Source of the DNA: Malania oleifera
Lineage: Eukaryota; Streptophyta; Magnoliopsida; Santalales; Ximeniaceae
Reading direction: 5' to 3'
Assembly (NCBI RefSeq): GCF_029873635.1
Contig: NC_080426.1
Span: forward strand, 52,094,093-52,158,092
DNA: 64,000 nt
Shown: in pieces, positions 22,401 through 32,785 of the stretch
Layout of the letters: each line of letters opens with the position of its first letter
How positions within the stretch are numbered: the stretch's first letter is position 1
The notes under the pieces: model-generated
The model's database searches: none
Told to the model about the DNA's origin: nothing
What the model saw: the letters and a program-made list of their open reading frames with translations, nothing else
Made by a program: the position numbers and the translations under genes

Positions 22401-24164
22401 CTACAATGAGGGATTCATTGTGTTAGTCTTTGGAACCCAAATTCTTTTAACTTTCTTTGTGTTGTTTTTAGTTCCATTATTGACTTTCCATTCTCCTTTA
22501 ACTTTAACATACTTTCTTTTTAGAGGGCAGTTGAACATTACATGACCTTTAGTCTTGCACATGTAGCAAGTGGTGTGTTCATGTTTGATGTTTGAAGAAG
22601 TACTAGCATAGTGCTTGGCTTCTTTGACAAAGTATCCCATGTATAATTTTTTATTTCTTTTGTTTGTTTTTCCATTATAACCTATCCCTTCTTTGTTTCC
22701 ATTTAGTCTCTGATGTCCAATCATTTTTTTGAAGTTTTCTTTTCCTTTGGTGAAGTTATATATAATTTTCTCCTTATCCTCTAATGATTTCTTAAGTTTA
22801 TTTATCTCTAAATTCTTTTTATTCAAATCATCTACATAAGTTTTTCCTAACTCTTGAGTTATTTCATTTACTTCCTCTTCTAACTTTTTAATACAAGAGT
22901 CTTTTTCCTTTTTCAATAGTTTTGAAGGATTCAAGTTGCTTCATTAATTCTTTATTTTGATCTTTCAGAGTTATATTTCTCTTAGAAATTTTTATGAATA
23001 TTTTATGTAAGGAAAACAACTCAGCTTGCAATTCTTTATAGGAAGGCATGCTGTCACATGACTCATCACACGACTCATTGTAAGATTCTATAGAGGACTC
23101 GTAGGAATTTACCTCTCTGTCATTAGCCATGAAGCATATATTTGCCATCTCTTGTCCACTTGATTCATTTTCCATCTAGCTGGAACTTAAATCATCCCAC
23201 ATGGCCTTCATAGCTTCCTTCTTTTTCTTCTTGTCTTTCTTAAGCAACGGGCAGTCCGACTTGATATGCCCTAGTTTTTTGCAGTGATAGCAAATAGGAG
23301 GTTCATTCTTACCTTTATTTTCTTTTCTACTTATCTCTCCTTTTTTAGATTTCTTTTTGTTAAATTTTCTAGGAAGCCTCTTATTTTTCCTATAGAACTT
23401 GCCTAATCTCTTAGTGATGAATGCTAATTCATCTTGATCTAAGTCACTTGATTCACTTTCCTCTTCATTTGAGCTGTTACTAGAGGCTTTAATGCAATGG
23501 ATTTTTAATGTTTGGGTTCAGGATTCCTTTCCTTTAGAGCCATCTCATAAGTTCATCTAGAGAGGTGTTCTTAAGGTTTCTACCTTCTGTGATAGCTGTA
23601 GCCTTTGGTTCCCATATGGAGGGAAGGCCTTTTAGAATTTTTCTAATCATTTCATAGGTGGTATAAGTTTTTCCTAAGGCACTTAAGGAATTGATTGTGC
23701 GGGTAAATCTGGTGTACATGCTTGATATTGTTTCATCTGAAATCATCTTGAATGCTTCATATTCGCTTGTCAACATATCTATCCTATTGTCCTTAACACT
23801 ATAGTTCCTTCATATGTTACTTCTAATTTGTCCCATATTTCTTTAGCCGTCTAGCAGGCCATGACCCTATTAAATTCGTTAGCATCTAAAGCACAGTATA
23901 AAGCATTTATAGCGCTTGAATTGATTTGAAGTATTTTATAATCTGAATCGGTCATATCCTTTTTCTCTTTTGGAATCTGTTTTCCATCTACTATTTTAGT
24001 GGGAATAAGGTCTCCATCTATAACTACTTCTCATGCTTTCCAATCCATGTGTTGGAGATAGATTTGCATTCTCTTTTCCAAAACGTATAATTATGTTCAC
24101 AAAATATTGGTGGACGGGTTGAGGATTGGCCTTCACCGAAGGGTGCTACTCCTGTATTTGTCAT
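22401..24164 (-). pseudogene. gag: S1 gag with two CCHC zinc knuckles
   Basis: The start ATG is at 24164 (MTNTGVAPFGEGQSSTRPP). Capsid-type (UBN2-like) sequence follows: EVVIDGDLIPTK, then 23534-23776 (ISDETISSMYTRFTRTINSL). The first knuckle C-YH-C-KKLG-H-IKSD-C is at about 23249-23290. A long acidic/coiled-coil linker (22888-23175, 22579-22934) leads to a second knuckle C-YM-C-KTKG-H-VMFN-C at about 22530-22575. The two-knuckle gag with a coiled linker is typical of SIRE-type elements. Stops and frameshifts break it several times. Confidence 0.85.
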
Positions 24165-24206
24165 TTGATCTTTTTTATAGTTTCTTGTTAGGAATTACTA
24201 TAACTA

Positions 24207-24219
24207 GGCTCTGATACCA
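24207..24219 (-). promoter_or_regulatory. S1 primer-binding site (initiator tRNA-Met)
   Basis: The minus strand reads TGGTATCAGAGCC, a perfect match to the usual copia primer site, two or three bases from the LTR edge at 24222. Confidence 0.9.
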
Positions 24220-24221
24220 TT

Positions 24222-26157
24222 TGAAATTGGAATAGCTTCGCAAGAGGGGAGTGAATTGGGATTTAAAAATTTTATTCCCCTTAGTCTTAGTTCTTTTGAG
24301 TTATAATAGTAATCAAAACTTAAACACAATCACAAAAATTATCTAAAGTAATCACAATCAAAACAATATGATCAATCACTCAATCTTTGTAACAATAGCC
24401 CTGTATTAATATGAAAATTAGCTGAACTTGTTATAAGCCCCGTATCACAATTTTTCTTCTTCCTAATGTTCAACATTTAAATAAACTTTCAGATTAATAA
24501 GTCAAGGATGAACCAACGTAGTCCCTTTCGGTTTCTGCAATAAATGCCGATCAATCCAAAACAAATTACCTTTCGGTCTATTTAACAACCAAACATTCAG
24601 AATAAAATTTTAAAGCAACCACATAAATTATATCTTTTGTTGAAAAATAAAGAGTAGAGAAGAGAAAGAAGAACACAAGGTTTTTAAAAGGTTCGGCTTC
24701 AACATAGCCTACGTCCGCGACTTTGACAAAACCACCAAGGGATTCACTATCACTGCTCCTTTACCAGGTGGAACAATACCAGTTACAACACTCCTTAGGT
24801 AAGGCTAGAGCCCGCCTTCTCCAAACAATATCCCCTTGTTTGGTCCAACGATTCAGCACTCGAACCGTCACTCAACCTGTTACAAAGATATAAAACAAGG
24901 CGTACAAGAACTTGCTCCTCAAAGAGCTAATTAGTATAAATTGAAACACTATGTACTTCAGTAAATTCAGAATATGAATTTCAGAATGAAGCTCTAAAGA
25001 TTTATCGCCGTAAGTATCTTTCAATGGATGAAAGAATCAACAATTGATGCATAAGCACAGTGAGAAACTTAGCAATACTTTAGAGATTTTCGTGAGTGAT
25101 GAGAGCAATAGCACACTTTCAGAATTTCAGTAGGCTTTGAGAGAGTATGAGAGCTGAATTGATTTCTTGGTGTGTAAAACAATGATCCTTGAGGGTATTT
25201 ATAGAGGTAGAAAGACTTCTTTTTTTTTTCCCCAAGTTTACTTGGAGTAGGTTCCAAGTTCTAAATTTATTTAAGCTTCAAATAATTTAAATTTCCAAAA
25301 ATATGTCCATTGGAAATTTGAAAACTGCCGCGAGCCAAACGATTGTAAAGTCCTTGCAGTCGTCTACCCATATTTTATAATTATAAAATTCATAGGCATA
25401 AAGGTAGCAGTCGTCTGTCCCCAGATTGGCAGTCGTTTGTCACCAGAATAATTTAGTTTTAAAAACAACTCAGTAGGGTGACAGTCGTCTATCCATATGG
25501 TGTCAGTCTTTTGTCCATGAACAAATCAGTTTTTCAATATACACAGAAGGTTAACAGTCGTCTGACAGAACACTCACAGATGGCTTACTGGTCACTAGCA
25601 GTCGTCTGTCCATTATTTGACAGTCGTCTGTCAGTCTTCTGACTTGTGTTAAAAATCCTCTAAATTTGTCAGTTGTCTGTCCATAGACAGATAGTCGTCT
25701 GTCAACTAGATTTTCCTCATTTTAACATATTTTTGAGTTCTCTCTTCTTTGCTAAATTAATCTTAGAGTATTAACTTGTTTAACTTTGAAAAGCATGTTC
25801 CAAGTTTAATACTAAGGTCTCTAAGTCTTTTTTCCTAATGAGATTTGAAATGAAAAATTCATATTTGAATACACTTAGAAGTACTTACAAAGACTTTGTC
25901 CTAAGCTGATTTGACACTTTCTTTGCTTCGAGTCCTTTCAATGCTGCTCTTCAAACTTTCAGACTTCTATGAGCTTTCATTATGGATCTTGGTATTCACA
26001 CGTGACTTTCCTTGTTCCTTGATCCATGTAAGCTTTCATGTCAGGGTATATGTAATTTGAGCAAATCATCTTTGCCTGAAATATTATCACTTGAAAATTC
26101 ATTAAATAACTTTACTTCATTATCATCAAAACCAAGAGTTTGTAAGCCTAACTAAGC

Positions 26158-26162
<5 letters not shown>
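24222..26162 (-). repeat. S1 5' LTR
   Basis: Pair of 7266-9207. The core promoter has CTATAAATAC (minus, 25195-25204) and upstream of it, at 25340-25710, about ten GACAGTCGTCTGTC-like near-palindromes. It ends CA at 26162, followed by the duplicated TATAT. Confidence 0.9.

Positions 26163-26194
<32 letters not shown>
26163..26194. repeat. (TA)n microsatellite at the S1 insertion site
   Basis: An uninterrupted TA run directly after S1. The left flank (7200-7265) is also AT-rich, so S1 landed in an AT repeat of the G1 LTR. The TATAT duplication is therefore consistent but not fully diagnostic. Confidence 0.85.
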
Positions 26195-26196
<2 letters not shown>

Positions 26197-26431
26197 TATA
26201 TGTATGTATACTACTGTGTCTATTCTTTTTATTCTATGAAATTCCACTTTGACCAGACTGACCTTTAGGGAGCGACTTAGTTGCAATGGTATCTGAGCAC
26301 TTGCTTAAACAAGGTCTTTCTTAGGCATCAAACATGGAATCAAGGATCCTAATAGAGAAGCACCTTTGTATACGTTTACATCTTTTGTACATTCAGGCTT
26401 TTACTTATAATATATTCTTGGGGTCATTACA
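26168..26431 (-). repeat. G1 LTR, second part (start of U3)
   Basis: This ends (plus sense) in GGGGTCATTACA at 26431; read on the minus strand the LTR begins TGTAATGACCCC, like the TGTGACGACCC/TGTAATGACC starts of related gypsy LTRs. It is followed by CCTTCCCCTCCTT (polypurine tract on the minus strand) and the family signature near 26445-26470. So this LTR has a polypurine tract on its upstream side and a primer site on its downstream side (4905). Confidence 0.7.
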
Positions 26432-26570
26432 CCTTCCCCTCCTTATAGAAATTTCGTCGTTGAAATTTGCTAATTTTTTTTAGTTAAAACGAATACCTTG
26501 GCATGTTCAATGAAATCAATCCATTGCAAAACATAAGTAATTTATTTCATCTAAGCTATGGTTCAAATTG
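26432..26570 (-). other. Polypurine tract and short 3' internal remnant of a G1-type gypsy
   Basis: The first 40 bases match the 3' non-coding ends of G2 (13335) and G3 (36803). Similarity fades by about 26500, and the junction with the S2 remnant is somewhere before 26600. No coding sequence. Confidence 0.6.
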
Positions 26571-27608
26571 ATAGGGGGAACATCTAAATTTAAATATGTA
26601 CCCTGTTATGCTCACCACTTTTTAGCTTAGATATGTTTTAAATATAGTGTGGCATGTGCTTAAATGTGTTATTCTTATAGCAAATCATAAATATGAAATA
26701 TGTTGTTGTAACCACAGTCACTTGATATGCCATATGATCATGCATGTGATTGTTAAATCTTTAGGATCATCATGGTTGTAGTTTTTTAGTTATATTTCAG
26801 TTTGTGTGCTTAATTAACAAACTAGAAAAATGTTACTTGCTTGCATGATCTTTAAATTTTTTTTCGGCAAGCAACCCCCAGCAATATTTTGCAAACATCA
26901 TAAAAGGGATATATATTTATATGTATATACATATATATTTATGGTAATATTTTATGGCAAGAACTAATTTCAAAACTAAATTTTTTTCTTGCCTTATTAT
27001 TATTATATACATATATGGTTTTAAAGTCGCATAACTGGTTTGGTAACGTCACATGAAAATGCATGCGAACTAGTTAACCTATTTTATGCTCAAACCTTTT
27101 ATTTGATATCATATGTCGTGTGTTTTAAACTCAAATCTTTCACGGATCATATGATATGTTTCAATTGCCATGATTTGCGCATATTTATAGTTTAATTTAG
27201 TTTTCATGTCATTTAAATCTTTAAATGACCAATTATATTGTTTGTGTGCATAATTGCTATATTTCATACTTTGTCATTCATTATATATTTTATGGTTATA
27301 TTATTATCTTTTTGGATGCTGAAAGTAATAAGTCTTAATCATACTGAACTATCTGAGTAAGTAGTTGTGGATATCTTGGAACATATATTACTCAATCAGG
27401 TCACTTGTGTACAGAGATTTTTGGAAAATGCTAATTTTCAAACGACATGCTGTCGAAATTTTTAAAAATCATCCCAACTTGTCTCTTGTATATGAATGTG
27501 TATTCCTATTTGTCTATATACTTAAATATTTATTTAGGCCCTTTTTGCTATTGCCAAAAGGGGGAGAAGTAGGTAAGTATTTGTCATCATAAAAAATGGG
27601 GAGATTAT
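26571..27608 (+). other. 3' internal remnant of a SIRE-like copia (S2), non-coding
   Basis: AT-rich, with no convincing gene; short open frames lack any domain. Two purine tracts near the right end (AAAAGGGGGAGAAG at about 27554 and AAAAAATGGGGAGATTA at 27590-27607) precede the LTR, the second being the likely polypurine tract. Its place just 5' of an LTR makes it the 3' untranslated end of a copia element. Confidence 0.55.
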
Positions 27609-29571
27609 TGATCCTATGGGTCAATCCTAGTTTTTATAATGACAAATACTCTTTGTATTTGATAGCTTTCAAGTTTGTGTATAGGTTTATATTATCAAAT
27701 CAATTGATGGCACACAAAGTAAAGCCTGAAGACCCTGAAGATTATTTCTTGTTGTAATTTATATTATTTGGTTCTGTAATAATTTATATCAGTTTGTAAT
27801 AATTAATGCATGGCAAGCATGTAGGAACTAAAACTCAAAGATCGTAGAGACCTTAGGGATCGGTCGACTGACACCAAGTTTTTTGGCATACTTAAAAAGG
27901 CCTTAAAAATGACTATAGGTCCTAGCACTTGCACGTAAGAAAGTCCCCATAACACTTACATTTTTAGCGGAATTAATTAAGGCAAAATTGGATTTAATTG
28001 AAAAACTTGAGAGGGTTTGGTCTGTGTAAAATGGCTCGGGCAATCTAACAAGTTGACTTTGTGTTCGGGCACCCGAACTTGATTTGAGCGTATCCCCCTT
28101 GGGCACCTGAACCTACGTCAGAGCACTTTTTAACTACTCGGGCACCCGAATGATCACGTTCAAAAAGGGCTCAGGCGATTGAATTGCTTGGTTCGGTTAA
28201 CCAAATGTAGCCTTGGGCATTTGGCTACTAACTTTGGTTCAACCAACTAGACCTCAATTCAGGCACCTGAACCATTAAAAAAATGGATTTTTGACAGAGT
28301 TTGTTCGGTCACCCAAACCTCTGGCCAGGCACCCGAACCTCGCGGATTAAAATATTTTTACTAATTTTTTGAAAGGGGTAAAATGGGTTAATTTTCCTAA
28401 ATTCTTTTAAAATAATTTTAAGAATCCCTATTTAGTCCTCAACGGTAAAAAATCCTTTCTTGCCTATAAATACCTGTTCATTTGCAACAATTAGGAAGGA
28501 TTAGCAAATTGATTAGGGCCAAAATTTTGTCAAAATCAAAAATCCTTTTTTAGCCTATACTATTCCCAAACACTCCAGAACTTCATTTTCCTTGATCTTT
28601 CAAGTGTTGTGAGTATATTTAGAGTGCTTGTGCTTAATCCTCATTAGCTCATACTCTCATTTGTTGTGCTTATTGTTTTTATCATTGAGAGTAAAGCTTT
28701 AAGTTCTCCCATCAATTTTATTTGATAAATCTTGTGTGGGAAGACTTAGTGGCTTGTGGTTCTTGCATAGTCATTGCAAGTTACCTTAGCCTATAATTTT
28801 TTGTGTGCAAAAATATTTTACAAACTCAAATTTGAATATCTCATTGTGCATTGTTATTGAGAAAATTATTTTAGAGATATTCTAGATGTCTATTAGTTTG
28901 AATCTTTGAAACCCTAAACTAAGATTGAGAGTTTATCATTGCCTAGTTTCAAAGATTAGCTTGTATAAATACTTATGTGCTTGACTTGAGATAATCACTA
29001 TACTAAGTGTTGATTGCACACATAGGGCACTGAACTTATAATTCTTACATCATTGAGGTGCATTGATTATATTGTGTGTAGTGGTACATATTCGCTTGTG
29101 TAAGAAGCATTTCCGAGTACACAAAACTTTGGACACATTTTTTGTATTCCAGGCACGGGCCTGAAGAGGGAGACTAGCCCTGTTGAATAGTCTTAGACTG
29201 GCTTAGACCCGGTTAGGAAATCTAGGTGCACCATCCTAGTATGGCGTGTTGGTTGAGGTCAGTCCCATTAATTGACCTGGTTGTAACCGGTGCCGCTCCA
29301 CCCATTAAGTGGGCATTAGTGAAATCCTTGGGCTTGCGAGCTAGAGATGGGGACATAGACACAGTTGGCCGAACCCCGATAACATATCATGCGTGTTCTT
29401 TACATTTCCACAATTTATTTACTGCACGTGTATGTTTTATTATGAATGATTTAGTTTATTTTTGCATAAACAAACCCTAGGTTGAGTAATACTGTTGATC
29501 TGGTTTAACTTAGGTGATAATTTTTTAATAACCAATTCACTCCCACTCTTGGGAATACACCAAAGCTAACA
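27609..29571 (+). repeat. S2 LTR (SIRE-like copia)
   Basis: TGATCC...CTAACA, 1963 bases. The TATA box CTATAAATAC is at 28464-28473. Upstream, 27860-28345 carries about nine copies of a GGGCACCCGAAC-type near-palindrome. It is preceded by a polypurine tract and followed by a primer site, so it is both the 3' end of one unit and the 5' end of the next. The LTR at 1-853 is the same family. Confidence 0.85.
28464..28473 (+). promoter_or_regulatory. Putative TATA box of the S2 LTR
   Basis: CTATAAATAC, about 120 bases after the last GGGCACCCGAAC-type copy. S1 and S3 LTRs have the same box in the equivalent place. Confidence 0.6.
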
Positions 29572-29573
29572 AT

Positions 29574-29586
29574 TGGTATTAGAGCC
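29574..29586 (+). promoter_or_regulatory. S2 primer-binding site (initiator tRNA-Met)
   Basis: TGGTATTAGAGCC, three bases after the LTR end; one change from TGGTATCAGAGCC. Confidence 0.85.
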
Positions 29587-29625
29587 TCGTAGCATTGACT
29601 TAAACGTTTTTGCTAAAAGATCGAG

Positions 29626-30756
29626 ATGGCTCACATTGGTGTATCCTCATTCGGTGAGGGTCGGTCACCTTTTTTCCCTCTTGTGTTTTGTGGTGTCAGT
29701 TACATCCACCGGAAAATTAGAATGAGCATTTTTATAAAATCTATGGACTTGAGGGCATGGAAGGTGATTGTCAAAGGAATTTGTATGCTAGCTAACGAAA
29801 ATGATATAAATTTATTGCATGCGAATTCATATGCCATGGATTTATTATAATGTGCTTTAGAGACTGATATTTTTCATGAGATCATGGTTTATGCTAGTGC
29901 TAAGGAAATCTGGGATGAACTAGAAAGGAAATATGGAGAGTCCTAGGAGAATGAGACCACCACTCAGGAAGTGGTAAATAATAGGGCAATTGTATTAACA
30001 GACAGTGAGGTATATGTTCCTATCTCAACCTCTGTAGATGATTCTGTTGCTGAATGCTATGATATGTCAAATGATGAATCATCTATTGAATTTCATGATA
30101 ATTCTATCAATAATGCATGTGATGATTCTGATACTGAATGTTACAATATATTGTATGATGAATCATCTGGTATTCCTTATGATAAATCTGTTAACAAAGC
30201 ATGCATGGATTCATATGGTAGTTATAGAGATAAATCTTGTGATAAATCATATGTTGAAACTTATGATGAAAGCATGCCATTGTACAAAGAACTAGAATGT
30301 ACTTTATTTAAAATGCTTAAACTTCTAATTAGGATGTCTAAGCAGAAAACAATCTTGAAAAATGAGAATAAAAGGATATCAAAGCAATTAGATGAATTAA
30401 AAGATTATCAAGCTATTCTAGAGAAGAAAAAGATTGAGAAGATATTGAATATTAACTGCTTGGAAGAAAATGAAAAGAAGAATCAAGTTATACCTTTAGG
30501 AGCAAAAGGAAATAAATCTTTCAAAAAGGGTTCATTTTTTAAATCCCACAGTTACAAAAATGCCTTATCAAGCAAAAATAAGATTTGTAAGCATAATCTT
30601 CCACGCATACATAAAACTTACTTATCTTGTAAAATGACGTGGCACATTCGGTTTAATTGTATATCTAGAAGTGCCAACGGCTTGGAAAAAAAAAATGATG
30701 TAGGTAATCATGAAGGAAAAACTTTCGAGACCAAAGGAAGAAAGAAGTCAAATTAA
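29626..30756 (+). pseudogene. gag: S2 gag, internally deleted
   Basis: The start ATG at 29626 gives MAHIGVSSFGEGRSP, the copia gag start. It stops at 29850, and after some capsid sequence (AKEIWDELERKYGES) a large deletion joins it to the linker at 29971. The open stretch 29971-30756 (261 codons) is acidic and repetitive (DES, CYD and DKS repeats), then a coiled-coil segment (LIRMSKQKTILKNENKRI), then a basic region. The second zinc knuckle survives as LSCKMTWHIRFNC, with its first Cys lost. Pol is absent. Confidence 0.8.
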
Positions 30757-32785
30757 AATTACATAACTCTTAGATTCTTCCTTAGTGCATAGTATTAGCC
30801 ATAGGGGGTAGTGGTGTCTGTAGGCTTGGGAAGTGGTGCGTGCTTAAAATTCCAAATCTTAGTATATGCATTCACTATACATTATATTGAATACTAAGAT
30901 CATTAGAAATTCAAGCGAATATGCAATTCAAGCAAGATATCCAATATGAACTCAATTCATTTATATCATAATAATTGGATAAAATATGAAAACATTGACT
31001 ATAGCATACTTGAATGAAATCCACTTCCAAATGGACAAGGCTTTCTTGCTTGATAAATAATTCTAAATGCTTAACTCATGCTTACAGATAAAACATATTA
31101 AGTTAAGCAACTGTTGTCCATTGCACAGAGATGAGCTTTATGGATCCATCATATTCTATATGTCTTTAACCCTAATCCCATTAATCAAAATATGGTCATC
31201 ATTCTAGGTATAAGCACCAATGATAATAAATTTCATATCTATCGAATGCTAATAAAAGGTTATCCTCCTTGTAATGAAAATTAGAGGCATCCACCAGGGG
31301 AGTGTCCCTTTTAAGTTTAGATTGTAAATCCTTTAATTTTGGTTCACCTATCCCCTTCATAAGAAATCCTTACCAAACCATGATCATATTCGGTAAGGTT
31401 TCACCTATCTATTTGTATCCTTGTTTTAGATTGTAGTTACATTTATAGGGTATTTTCCATTCTCCGAAGAGCATTGTTCAAGAAAATTCAAATACTCATA
31501 AATGCTCTTTTCCTAAGTGGTTGGACATATCCACTTCCATGACAATATCTTAAATCATGTCCACTTATATTGAATACTCTTCGAACTCAACAGAAATTAT
31601 AATCCTTAAGAGTATTTAATCTACTTCACATGCATAGCTCTCAAAATGTTAAGTCATATCCTTTAGAGCTTCATATCCTTAGAAATAAGTTAAATGGCTA
31701 ATATGATGACCATAGGTTTCAACATATATGAAAATGCAATAACTAAGAAACCTATACATGAATGTTAATAAGGAAAATCCATTTGAATATGGGCCTCTAT
31801 CATACATTGAAATTCATAAGTAAAGAGACATACATTGGCTTATGACCCCGAATAAGTATTGCAAGTGAATCTTTGGTCCTCTAAGCCTAAGCATGTTTAG
31901 CCAAGATTGAATCACGAACAATTTAAACACTTGGCTAAGTAATTAGAAAATGAAAAAGGCATAAAATGAGTTGAGTGCATGACTCAGGGGGAGCTTTTAT
32001 TCTTCATATATATAAATTTGAATTCTCTCATATTCTTATATCGCTTATGCCTTTATGCATATATGTGTACAGCATTGCCGCACTATCCATGATTCAATAA
32101 ATGATTAAAATGTCTTTGATAGATAGTTTATGTCTTTTCCTAGCATGAACTTCTATTGAGCTATACTTAATATCTTGTGTTGATTATACTACTAGAATGC
32201 ATGCTTAGTTTAGAATGCCTCCTACATGGCGAATGCAGTTGATGAGAATTGCATGCTGGTAGTGGATATAGGTTCTCATGTGCCTTGAACTGAAATATAA
32301 ATTGCTTATTTGAACCTATCAGGTACATGTTTTATAGGAAAATGTCCGATTTATAGACGGCATGCTACCTAAATTTTGACAGGAATTTTCCCAAAAGTAA
32401 AACCTTATACATAGATGATTATGATAAAATTAATGTTAAAATCTTTTTGAAAGGATGAGTGAAAACTCAAATAGATAATTAAATTTCATCCTTACATAAT
32501 CATCAAGAATATTTAAAGGAGCTTAGCCCCACCCCTATAGAAAGAACATAAAATACTTAAAAGCATCACTTTGCTTTTAAAATATTGAGGCTCTTCTTGT
32601 ATCCTTGAACATTGTATCCCGCACTTAAAGTTCTATGATTTGACATGGAATGTTTTAATATCCATTTCCGATGCACTTGTTGTCTATAGGGATGACTGTA
32701 CTGATTAAAGATAAATATTGTTAATAAATATCCAGTATAGTTGTTGAAGAATGATTTGTGTGCTCACTTATACTTTGGGATATTC
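30757..32785. other. Unassigned AT-rich stretch, probably S2 3' non-coding
   Basis: No open frame with recognisable content on either strand. A CAGGGGGAGCTTTTATTC block at about 31985 resembles the purine-rich 3' region of SIRE-type elements, so this may be the 3' untranslated part left after deletion of S2 pol. No 3' LTR follows; gypsy G3 begins at 32786. Confidence 0.35.

Larger units (their letters stand above)
7266..26162 (-). mobile_element. Ty1-copia element S1 (SIRE/Maximus-like), split by gypsy G2
   Basis: A minus-strand copia element with two near-identical LTRs (7266-9207 and 24222-26162), a TATAT duplication on each side (7261-7265 and 26163-26167), a tRNA-Met primer-binding site (24207-24219) and a polypurine tract (9208-9222). 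Reading right to left it has gag with two zinc knuckles, protease, an integrase missing its catalytic core, RT, RNase H and an envelope-like ORF. Without the nested gypsy (11289-20162 plus one TSD copy) it is about 10 kb. The LTR length and env-like ORF point to the SIRE/Maximus lineage. Confidence 0.9.
854..26570 (-). mobile_element. Ty3-gypsy element G1 (Tekay/Del-like), decayed and interrupted
   Basis: This is a minus-strand gypsy element. Integrase, RNase H, reverse transcriptase, protease and gag lie in this order from 854 to 4733, then the primer-binding site, then an LTR from about 4921. Copia S1 (7266-26162) splits the LTR, which ends at 26431 and is followed by a polypurine-tract-like stretch (26432-26444). 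The gag-PR-RT-RH-INT order identifies gypsy; protein similarity to G2 and G3, which keep a chromodomain-like tail, suggests Tekay/Del. The 3' end of pol is lost at the copia LTR insertion. No open gag-pol remains. Confidence 0.8.

Noticed and set aside
27365..27592. 75-codon open frame in the S2 3' remnant
   Set aside because: No domain, and it lies in the AT-rich non-coding end of an element just before the polypurine tract.
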